Source: Ruminococcaceae bacterium UBA2806 (GTDB lineage Bacteria; Bacillota; Clostridia; Oscillospirales; Acutalibacteraceae). From it: a stretch of 5,696 nucleotides of DNA. Shown one piece after another: positions 1 to 5,696 of this stretch; within the stretch, counting starts at the first letter, position 1; the number at the start of each line of letters is the position of its first letter. Below the pieces are notes generated by a model. It was not told the origin of the DNA. It ran no database searches and worked only from the letters and a program-made list of their open reading frames with translations. A program made the translations under genes and the position numbers. The stretch lies in assembly GCA_002351795.1 (NCBI GenBank), contig DEHG01000114.1, forward strand, positions 236-5,931. The letters run 5' to 3'.

Positions 1-1
1 T

Positions 2-3000
2 TATTATAAAGTAACAGAAACAAATATCGGTGATATTATTCATTTCAATAAAAATGACGGCGACAGAAAGACAACCGATACAATACGCAATCTTGATTAT
101 AAGATTGTAGGCGTTGTTTCAACTCCTGTATATATTACATATCGCCGAGGGAATACGAACAAAGGCTCAGCCAGCATATCATATTATATTATGATACCTC
201 CTGATGAATTTGTTTCCGAAAGATACACAGATGTATACCTGACAACTACTGCGGGCAATCTGAATGTTTCCCCATACAGCTCGGAATATAAGGAGCTTAT
301 CGACAAACAGCTGAAGGAATATGAAAAACTCGGAAATAAACGCATTGAAATATTCAATTCAACAACACTGACCGATGCCAAAAATAAGTATTCGGATGCA
401 GAAGATGAATTCAATAAACAAAAAAAGGATGCGGAAAAAGAATTAAGCGACGGCGAAAAAAAGATCTATGAGGGCGAAAAAGAGCTTAATAAAAAGCTTA
501 TCGAAGGCGAAAACAAGCTTAACGATGCAGAAAAAGAGATCGAAAAAGGTAAAAAAGAGCTTGAAAAGGCACAGGCGGATTATACAAAAGGAATTGAAGA
601 AGCCAAACTCAAGCTGACCGACGCCGAAAAACAATATGCTGACGGAAAACAACAATATACAGATTCAAAACATACCTATGATGTTGAAATGGAAAAAGCC
701 CAGTCAGAGCTTGATGATGCCCGTAAGGAATTTGATACACAATATTCCCTCTTTTACGGTACGACAAAGCCTCAGGCTGAAACAAAGCTTACACTTTTAA
801 AAACAGGAATTGACTTTTGCAATCAAACTATTGAAAAAACCGAGAAAAAAATAAATGAACTTGAAGCCATTGTAAATCCCGACGGTATAATATCAGAAAA
901 GCTTGAGGAGCTAAATAATACGCTGAAGGAATATCAGGATAAGCTTGACGAATATAACAAACAATATGAAGAAGGCGAAAAACAGCTGAGCGATGGTGAA
1001 GCTAAGCTTGCCGAGGCAAAACAAAAGCTTTCCGAGGCACAGACGGAATTTCAGACTAAAAAAATCGAAGCCTCAGACCAGCTTAATGATGCTCAGATAC
1101 AACTCGATCAGGCTCAGTCTCAGCTTGAGATCGGAAAGCTTGAATATAACACTGCCCTTACAACAGGTGCAATGCAGATCCAGTCCGCCCAATCAAAACT
1201 CAGTGACGGTGAACAAAAGCTTAAAGACGGCAGACAGGAGCTTGAAAAACAAAAAGCGGCAGGTCATCTGATACTGAAAGAATCAAGAGAAAAGCTTATA
1301 AACGGAAAAACAGAAGCTAATACCAAGCTTGCTGATGCAGAAAAAAAGCTCAGGGATGCACAAAAGCAGATAGATTCTTTAAATGATGCAAAATGGCTGT
1401 TATATAACAGGGATGATAATATAGATTATTCTAATCTTGAAGAGGATGCAATAAGGGTCGATAACATTGCAACTGTCTTCCCCGTATTTTTCCTCCTTGT
1501 AGCAGCCCTCGTATGCCTTACAACTATGTCAAGAATGGTTGAGGAAAGGCGTACCGAGATCGGCACATTGAAAGCTCTCGGTTATTCAAATATCAGAATA
1601 GCGGCAAAGTATTTCATTTATGCTGCACTGGCGGCAATTATCGGAAGCATTGTCGGCGCAATAGCAGGTGTTGCAACTATTCCATATATTATAGTTCATA
1701 CCTATTCAATACTATACACATTACCGGATACTATCCTTGTGATCTCATGGGAAAGCTTTTTATTCTCTGCCGGAACGGGTGTTTTATGCACCTGCACCGT
1801 TGCCGTCATTACCTGTTTCAGCGAACTGAAAATTAATCCCGCAACACTTATGCGTCCAAAGGCACCAAAGCCCGGAAAGCGTATTCTTCTTGAATATATA
1901 ACACCTGTATGGAGCAGGATGAAATTTACATCCAAGGTCACGGCAAGAAATATTTTCAGATATAAAGCTCGTTTCCTTATGACGGTCATTGGTGTTGCCG
2001 GATGCACCGCCCTGATGATAGGCGGATTCGGTCTGAAGGATTCGATCGGAATTGTTGCAGGCAGACAGTTTGATGAGCTTACAATATACGATCAGATATT
2101 TGCCTTTTCAAAAGAAGGAACAGCAAAAGAAAAGGAATTCATAATGTCGAAATTCCATGCCGACAGCCATTTTACAGAAGCTATGCTTGTTTCACAGCTT
2201 TGGGCAAACGTTGACTACGGTGACAGAAAGCATATCGAATTCCGCACTATAATCGGTGAAAACAAGGATCAGTTCAAAAAAATGTTTATCCTTCGTGACA
2301 GAGAAACACATGAAAAAGTAGAGCTTTCTGATAACGGAGTTGTTATCAATGAAAGGCTGAGCGAGGTCATAGGAAAATATCCGGGGGATACGATTACATT
2401 TACTATTAATGACAATGAGTATTCCTGCAAGATAACAGGTCTTACTGAAAATTATGCAGGAAACTATATGTACCTTACTCCGGAATTCTATGAAAAGCTT
2501 ACCGGCAAAGAAATCGAATACAATGTTGTATTTACAAAATTAACTGATGAGTCTGTTCCACATTCTCACGAGATCGCTAATGAATGGATGAAGGATGATG
2601 ATATTGTTACAGTTTTCCTTATCAAAGATCAGGTCGAAGCCGTTACAAGCACATTGGATTCGCTGAATGTAATAGTATTTGTACTGATTTTCTGTGCGGG
2701 AATGTTAGCAATGGTAGTATTATATAACCTGACTAATATCAATATATCCGAGCGTGTGCGTGAGATAGCGACAATAAAGGTTCTTGGATTCTATGATCTT
2801 GAAACCGCAAATTATATTTATCGTGAAAACATAATACTGACTCTTGTCGGCGCCTTTGCAGGAATGCCGCTCGGTCATGTTTTCACCTCATTTGTCATAA
2901 AGGAGATACAGATGGACATTGTAATGTTCCCCCAGTATATTGAACCGATAAGCTTTGTTTACGGTTTTATTCTGACATTGCTGTTTTCATTTGTTGTCAA

Positions 3001-3064
3001 TTTTATCATGTATTTCAAGATGAATAAGATCAGCATGGTTGAATCACTGAAATCTATTGAATAA
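2..3064 (+). CDS. FtsX/MacB-type ABC transporter permease with long extracellular coiled coil (5' partial)
   Basis: The reading frame is open from base 2 to tandem TAA stops at 3062-3067, giving about 1020 visible residues; the true start and first membrane helix are off the left edge. An in-frame ATG at 191 is not the start: FtsX-like sequence continues upstream and no ribosome binding site precedes it. Visible order (residue 1 at base 2): end of a MacB-like extracellular domain (GDIIHF, then KIVGVVSTPVYITYRRG, about 10-50); coiled coil about 123-465; membrane helices near 490-511, 533-563 and 580-606; basic cytoplasmic linker; helix near 655-675; second extracellular domain about 676-883; helices near 887-909, 941-965 and 982-1005. 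The two FtsX modules carry matching cytoplasmic motifs, ERRTEIGTLKALGY and ERVREIATIKVLGF, supporting an internal duplication. Family members work with a separate ATPase and often act by mechanotransmission on extracytoplasmic substrates or partners. The ATPase is not here and the substrate is unknown. Family call is firm, function is not. Confidence 0.93.
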   Translation, partial: YYKVTETNIGDIIHFNKNDGDRKTTDTIRNLDYKIVGVVSTPVYITYRRGNTNKGSASISYYIMIPPDEFVSERYTDVYLTTTAGNLNVSPYSSEYKELIDKQLKEYEKLGNKRIEIFNSTTLTDAKNKYSDAEDEFNKQKKDAEKELSDGEKKIYEGEKELNKKLIEGENKLNDAEKEIEKGKKELEKAQADYTKGIEEAKLKLTDAEKQYADGKQQYTDSKHTYDVEMEKAQSELDDARKEFDTQYSLFYGTTKPQAETKLTLLKTGIDFCNQTIEKTEKKINELEAIVNPDGIISEKLEELNNTLKEYQDKLDEYNKQYEEGEKQLSDGEAKLAEAKQKLSEAQTEFQTKKIEASDQLNDAQIQLDQAQSQLEIGKLEYNTALTTGAMQIQSAQSKLSDGEQKLKDGRQELEKQKAAGHLILKESREKLINGKTEANTKLADAEKKLRDAQKQIDSLNDAKWLLYNRDDNIDYSNLEEDAIRVDNIATVFPVFFLLVAALVCLTTMSRMVEERRTEIGTLKALGYSNIRIAAKYFIYAALAAIIGSIVGAIAGVATIPYIIVHTYSILYTLPDTILVISWESFLFSAGTGVLCTCTVAVITCFSELKINPATLMRPKAPKPGKRILLEYITPVWSRMKFTSKVTARNIFRYKARFLMTVIGVAGCTALMIGGFGLKDSIGIVAGRQFDELTIYDQIFAFSKEGTAKEKEFIMSKFHADSHFTEAMLVSQLWANVDYGDRKHIEFRTIIGENKDQFKKMFILRDRETHEKVELSDNGVVINERLSEVIGKYPGDTITFTINDNEYSCKITGLTENYAGNYMYLTPEFYEKLTGKEIEYNVVFTKLTDESVPHSHEIANEWMKDDDIVTVFLIKDQVEAVTSTLDSLNVIVFVLIFCAGMLAMVVLYNLTNINISERVREIATIKVLGFYDLETANYIYRENIILTLVGAFAGMPLGHVFTSFVIKEIQMDIVMFPQYIEPISFVYGFILTLLFSFVVNFIMYFKMNKISMVESLKSIE
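368..1396 (+). repeat. Heptad-repeat region encoding the permease's extracellular coiled coil
   Basis: This in-gene segment encodes about 343 residues built of seven-residue units of the kind SDGEKKI, YEGEKEL, NDAEKEI, EKGKKEL and ADGKQQY, rich in Lys, Glu, Asp, Ala and Gln, with Leu, Ile or Tyr at heptad spacing. The periodicity shows in the DNA: Lys-Leu pairs are repeatedly written AAGCTT (11 copies, beginning at 494, 515, 785, 899, 941, 1004, 1025, 1136, 1217, 1292 and 1325), several separated by exact multiples of 21 bases. A non-helical NPDG turn at 875-886 lies at the middle, and a second interruption (YGTTKP) is at 755-772. It is a protein-level degenerate repeat, not a tandem DNA repeat. 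It lies between the first extracellular domain and the following membrane helix, so it should project outside the membrane. Confidence 0.85.
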
Positions 3065-3083
3065 TAAATCCCGTTTAAATTAC

Positions 3084-3119
3084 TAAGGAGCTGCTACAAA
3101 TCAATGTAACAGCTCCTTA
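3084..3119. terminator. Shared hairpin terminator between convergent genes
   Basis: Bases 3084-3093 (TAAGGAGCTG) pair perfectly with 3110-3119 (CAGCTCCTTA), giving 10 bp. After one C/A mismatch, TACA at 3095-3098 pairs with TGTA at 3105-3108, closing a six-base loop. In the plus direction the stem is followed by TTTAT, a modest T-rich tail; in the minus direction by AT-rich sequence without a clean T run. The hairpin begins 20 bases after the permease stop and overlaps the last codons and stop of the minus-strand gene. It is a plausible, probably bidirectional terminator; the weak tails limit certainty about efficiency. Confidence 0.75.
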
Positions 3120-4276
3120 TTTATAAAGTCATATCCGAACGGATGGTATACATCCGCACTGAATGCATTTTTTTCGTCAAAACAAATACTGCCTGCGTCT
3201 TTTTCTGAATTACTGCGGTAGATCATATACGGAACGGCTTCTGATGTATTGTAAAACAGTTCACATGGAAATGAAACCGTAGAAACAAATACAATCGTAT
3301 GATCCTCTCCCCTGTTAGTTAATTCTGAAATAATAGGAGTAAGCACATCTTTGTCAAACGATTCCAAAAATCTGACCTTTTTATCAAAGTGACAGGAAAT
3401 ATCAGAAACGTCTTTTTCTTCACCTGCAGCGGCACCATCGCTGATAAGCGAATAATGAACGCAAACAAGATCACTGCCGTTATCAAAACAGGAAATGACT
3501 GTATCTGCATCAGCTTCATTACAAACATTATCCATTCCTATGAATATTCCAAGCCCCTGCATTGATGTATGGGCGCTTATCATTGTTCCCTTTATTGAAT
3601 ACTTATCTGTAAATGTTTCCGTTACAGGCTTCTTACATTCGCCCCATAGCCAGATACCATTCAGTCCCGACTCCGAGCTTAATGCTTCGCAAGCCTTCTT
3701 CATTATTTCTATAAGCACAGGAGTAAAATCGCCCTTTGGCAGATACTCACCTATTCTGTTTCCATATACGCTTTTCGGTGACACTAAAATACCGGGGTCA
3801 GGCTCTCCTTTTTTCCAGACCATGAAAAAATCTCTGTCTTTTCCACTGTAAAACCTGAATATGTCATTTCCGACATATTCATTAAGCAGCGATATGATCC
3901 TTTCAGTCTCTGTATCGGAAAGACTGCCTGAAAACTCACTCATTGTCTTTTCTTCAAACTCATCATCATCAGAGAAAAAAACAGGTGTGCATCTGAATAT
4001 GACATCATCATTATCAAAATCAATGCCTGCGGCAATTGCTTCTAATGCGGTATCAATATGACCTGTTTCAAAGTGCTGATATCCCAAAAGAGTCATATCA
4101 GCCTTTATTGCTTCCGGATAATCAAAGGAATCTGAAAGTCTGATAAGCCCTGTCTCACCTTCTGACGCAAGCCTATCCAAAACAGGCTTTTCGGCGGCAG
4201 ACAACGGAGTTTTTCCGTCCATTGCTGCCACAGGTCTGTCTGAAAGCCCCTCACATAAAAATAATAAATATTTCAT
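3101..4276 (-). CDS. ApgM-like (archaeal-type cofactor-independent phosphoglycerate mutase) homologue with degenerate active site
   Basis: The 391-residue product has the length and motif order of the ApgM/COG3635 branch of the alkaline phosphatase superfamily: N-terminal MKYLLFLCEGLSD with GKTPLSAA (21-28), LLGY (63-66), TGHIDTALEAIAAGI, VIFRC (92-96), GEYLP, IWLWGECKKP (208-217), KYSIKGTMISA (225-235), and C-terminal NTSEAVPYMIY and FDEKNAF. True enzymes use a catalytic Ser and two divalent metals to interconvert 2- and 3-phosphoglycerate. Here the residue aligned with that Ser is Ala56, the first Asp ligand is Glu9, the Asp-His pair aligns with Thr333-Val334, the THTS His is Asn343, and the GH motif His is missing around 280-285. 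Mutase activity is therefore doubtful. Some ApgM relatives beside threonine genes have been proposed as homoserine kinases; the neighbouring ddh makes an aspartate-family link conceivable but unproven. The ATG at 4276 lies 15 bases after the ddh stop, with a weak AGG eight bases upstream. No signal peptide is seen, so it is likely cytoplasmic. Confidence 0.82.
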   Translation of the reverse strand: MKYLLFLCEGLSDRPVAAMDGKTPLSAAEKPVLDRLASEGETGLIRLSDSFDYPEAIKADMTLLGYQHFETGHIDTALEAIAAGIDFDNDDVIFRCTPVFFSDDDEFEEKTMSEFSGSLSDTETERIISLLNEYVGNDIFRFYSGKDRDFFMVWKKGEPDPGILVSPKSVYGNRIGEYLPKGDFTPVLIEIMKKACEALSSESGLNGIWLWGECKKPVTETFTDKYSIKGTMISAHTSMQGLGIFIGMDNVCNEADADTVISCFDNGSDLVCVHYSLISDGAAAGEEKDVSDISCHFDKKVRFLESFDKDVLTPIISELTNRGEDHTIVFVSTVSFPCELFYNTSEAVPYMIYRSNSEKDAGSICFDEKNAFSADVYHPFGYDFINKELLH

Positions 4277-4291
4277 CTTCCGGACCTGATA

Positions 4292-5278
4292 TCAAAGGAA
4301 ATGCGCTCTGAGCTCTTCACCGCTCTGAGGGCAAAGATATGCAGGGGGAATATCAAATACCGTCTTTGCGCCCGACTGACCCTCATCATACAAACGCTTT
4401 ACAGCTCTTGCATATGCGATAAGAACGCTTGTTGTAAATTCAGGGTTTGAATCAAGCTTCAGACTGTATTCAATAATGTGATTGTTTTCCTTATTAACGC
4501 CTGTCTTTCCTGTTCTGAATACAAAACCGCCGTGAGCCATGCCTGCATGATCTCTGAGCAGCTCTTCCTCGCTGATAAAATGTACAACTGTATCATAATC
4601 AGCAAAGTAATTGGGCATTTCCTTTATTTCTTTTTCTACCCTTGCTGCGTCTGCACCCTCCTCAAGAACAACAAAACATTCTCTGAGGTGCTTCTCTCTT
4701 GTTGAAAGCTCGGGATTTTCGCCGCTTCTTACTGCGCCAAGAGCCTTTTCTATCGGAATAGTATACTGCTTTGCATTCTTTACGCCCTCAATTCTTCTTA
4801 CGGCGTCGGAATGACCTTGACTTACACCCTTGCCCCAGAAGGTATAATCCTTTCCATCGGGAAGAATTGCATTTGCATATACTCTGTTGAGTGAAAACAG
4901 ACCCGGATCCCAGCCTACTGAGATCATGCCGACCTTTCCGCCTTCCTTTGCGGCAGCGTCTACATTTGCAAAATGCTCGGGAATTCTTGCATGTGTGTCA
5001 AAGCTGTCGATAACATTAAAAAGCTTTGCATATTCAGGAGTCTGAACGGGCAGATCTGTCGCACTTCCGCCGCAGAGTACCAAAACATCAATTTTGTCTG
5101 TCCATTTTTCTATCTCGGAAACATTTACAACAGGAACACCCTCAGTAAGTATCTTTACACCTGCGGGATCTCTTCTTGTAAATACAGCTGCAAGCTCCAT
5201 ATCATCTGCTGCCGCAACAGCTATCTCTGTTCCTCTTCCGAGATTACCATAACCTAAAATACCTATCCTCGTTTTCAT
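4292..5278 (-). CDS. ddh: meso-diaminopimelate D-dehydrogenase
   Basis: The 328-residue protein matches the usual length of Ddh (EC 1.4.1.16), the NADPH-dependent enzyme that aminates L-tetrahydrodipicolinate with ammonia to meso-diaminopimelate in one step, bypassing the acylated intermediates of the Dap pathway. The product feeds lysine and peptidoglycan synthesis in the cytoplasm. Seen in the sequence: an N-terminal Rossmann motif GILGYGNLGRG (6-16); Arg35-Arg36 after the second strand, suited to the NADP 2'-phosphate; DSFDTHARIPEHF (91-103); SVGWDPGLFSLNR (120-132); FWGKGVSQGHSDAVRRIEGV (147-166), a hallmark of the family; QYTIP; HGG at 249-251; and LDSNPEFT (276-283). No active-site loss is evident. 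The ATG at 5278 is fixed by a strong ribosome binding site. It lies 52 bases after the HAD gene and 15 bases before the ApgM-like gene. Its base composition looks more GC-rich than the permease, as expected for a well-expressed metabolic gene. Confidence 0.97.
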   Translation of the reverse strand: MKTRIGILGYGNLGRGTEIAVAAADDMELAAVFTRRDPAGVKILTEGVPVVNVSEIEKWTDKIDVLVLCGGSATDLPVQTPEYAKLFNVIDSFDTHARIPEHFANVDAAAKEGGKVGMISVGWDPGLFSLNRVYANAILPDGKDYTFWGKGVSQGHSDAVRRIEGVKNAKQYTIPIEKALGAVRSGENPELSTREKHLRECFVVLEEGADAARVEKEIKEMPNYFADYDTVVHFISEEELLRDHAGMAHGGFVFRTGKTGVNKENNHIIEYSLKLDSNPEFTTSVLIAYARAVKRLYDEGQSGAKTVFDIPPAYLCPQSGEELRAHFL

Positions 5279-5286
5279 TAATATTA

Positions 5287-5294
5287 CTCCTTTT
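5287..5294 (-). promoter_or_regulatory. Strong ribosome binding site of ddh
   Basis: Read on the minus strand, AAAAGGAG lies eight bases before the ATG at 5278, close to the ideal anti-Shine-Dalgarno match and spacing. It decides the ddh start. The rest of the 52-base gap to the HAD stop shows no convincing -35/-10 pair, so ddh may rely on transcription from upstream, though a weak promoter cannot be excluded by eye. Confidence 0.85.
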
Positions 5295-5330
5295 CTTTTC
5301 AGATACAGCGAACTGTCTTTGAGTCCGCCG

Positions 5331-5696
5331 TCAGCTCATTATCTGAACCGCTGTTTCGTCAAGCAATTCATCATAACTGTATATAAGCCTGTCTGAATGT
5401 TTTTTCAGCTCAGGCAAATACAATTCATTTGCAGGATCATAAACCGCCACTGTTTTCATTCCAACAGAGGCGGCGCTTTTAATTCCTTCTATTATATCTT
5501 CAAAAACAACACATTCCTTTGCTTTTACTCCAAGCTTATCGGCAGTATAAAGATATATATCGGGATTGCTTTTGTTTACTCCTACCTCGGACGTATAGCA
5601 GATACAATCGAAAATACCGCTCATCCCGTTATTATCAAGACAAGGCTTCAGCAGATACGGATTATTTGATGTAGCCATACCTAAAGCGATACCTTT
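5331..5696 (-). CDS. HAD-superfamily hydrolase, beta-phosphoglucomutase-like (C-terminal part, 5' end off window)
   Basis: The frame is open from the right edge to a TGA at 5331-5333, giving 121 visible residues; the internal Met encoded at 5676-5678 is not the start because the fold continues upstream (KGIALGMATSNN). Three of the four HAD motifs are visible: motif II in GMATSN (Thr9 or Ser10), motif III Lys42 in VGVNKSNPDIYL, and motif IV VVFEDIIEGIKSAASVGM with Glu66-Asp67. The spacing and the IEGIKSAASVGM segment suit the COG0637-like group of phosphatases and phosphoglucomutases. The catalytic DxD motif I and the cap domain, about the first 95-100 residues, lie outside the window, so the substrate cannot be judged. 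These are usually small cytoplasmic enzymes acting on sugar phosphates or related phosphomonoesters. It is the upstream gene on the same strand as ddh. Confidence 0.9.
   Translation of the reverse strand, partial: KGIALGMATSNNPYLLKPCLDNNGMSGIFDCICYTSEVGVNKSNPDIYLYTADKLGVKAKECVVFEDIIEGIKSAASVGMKTVAVYDPANELYLPELKKHSDRLIYSYDELLDETAVQIMS

Noticed and set aside
191..193. ATG as the start of the permease gene
   Set aside because: The frame is open back to base 2 and encodes typical MacB-like extracellular domain sequence. No Shine-Dalgarno precedes this ATG, and starting there would leave the first FtsX module without its N-terminal membrane helix.
993..1271. 92-codon plus-strand reading frame inside the coiled-coil region
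   Set aside because: It is a frame-shifted shadow of the repetitive, Lys/Glu-rich permease sequence, with no family resemblance and no ribosome binding site evaluated as convincing.
368..1396. Possible CRISPR-like or tandem DNA repeat array
   Set aside because: The periodicity is 21 bases, in frame, highly degenerate, and explained by protein heptads; there are no conserved repeats with unique spacers.
3495..3851. 118-codon plus-strand reading frame antisense to the ApgM-like gene
   Set aside because: The opposite strand encodes a recognisable full-length family member throughout; this frame shows no known domain and is best explained as an antisense shadow.
3101..4276. Calling the ApgM-like gene a pseudogene
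   Set aside because: The frame is uninterrupted at full family length with good operon spacing; the substitutions are at catalytic positions while structural motifs are kept, which favours a functional divergent protein.
5301..5316. Small inverted repeat ACAG-CGAA-CTGT between the HAD gene and ddh
   Set aside because: The stem is only four base pairs with no T tract, too weak to support a terminator, attenuator or operator.

Overview
The window looks like chromosomal DNA of a low-to-moderate GC Gram-positive bacterium, most likely one of the Clostridia (Ruminococcus/Oscillospiraceae-like). The basis is AT-rich sequence, strong AGGAG ribosome binding sites, a giant FtsX-type permease with an extracellular coiled coil, and a one-step meso-diaminopimelate dehydrogenase. 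The genus is a guess from protein style, not a database match. The DNA is nearly fully coding: three complete or partial minus-strand genes face one large plus-strand gene.

Left half (2-3064, plus strand): the C-terminal ~1020 residues of an ABC transporter permease of the FtsX/MacB (COG0577-like) type. Its first transmembrane helix and the start of its first extracellular domain lie beyond the left edge. The visible part has the end of a MacB-like extracellular domain, then about 340 residues of heptad-repeat coiled coil, three membrane helices, a cytoplasmic linker, and a second FtsX module with an ordinary-sized extracellular domain. No ATPase gene is in the window.

Centre (about 3065-3120): two genes converge on one hairpin. 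The hairpin serves as a candidate terminator and also contains the last codons of the minus-strand gene.

Right half (3101-5696, minus strand), in transcription order: the end of a HAD-superfamily phosphatase or phosphoglucomutase-like gene (cut by the right edge); ddh, encoding meso-diaminopimelate D-dehydrogenase; and, 15 bases downstream, a full-length homologue of archaeal-type cofactor-independent phosphoglycerate mutase (ApgM). The tight spacing suggests ddh and the ApgM-like gene are co-transcribed, perhaps with the HAD gene. Ddh makes meso-DAP for lysine and peptidoglycan.

The most notable observation is that the ApgM-like protein keeps the fold signatures of its family but appears to have lost the catalytic serine and most metal ligands. 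It may be a pseudoenzyme or have a changed activity, and it sits next to an aspartate-family amino acid gene. The second is the symmetric, ~25 nm coiled-coil hairpin predicted in the permease. No RNA genes, mobile elements, CRISPR arrays or convincing promoters were seen.
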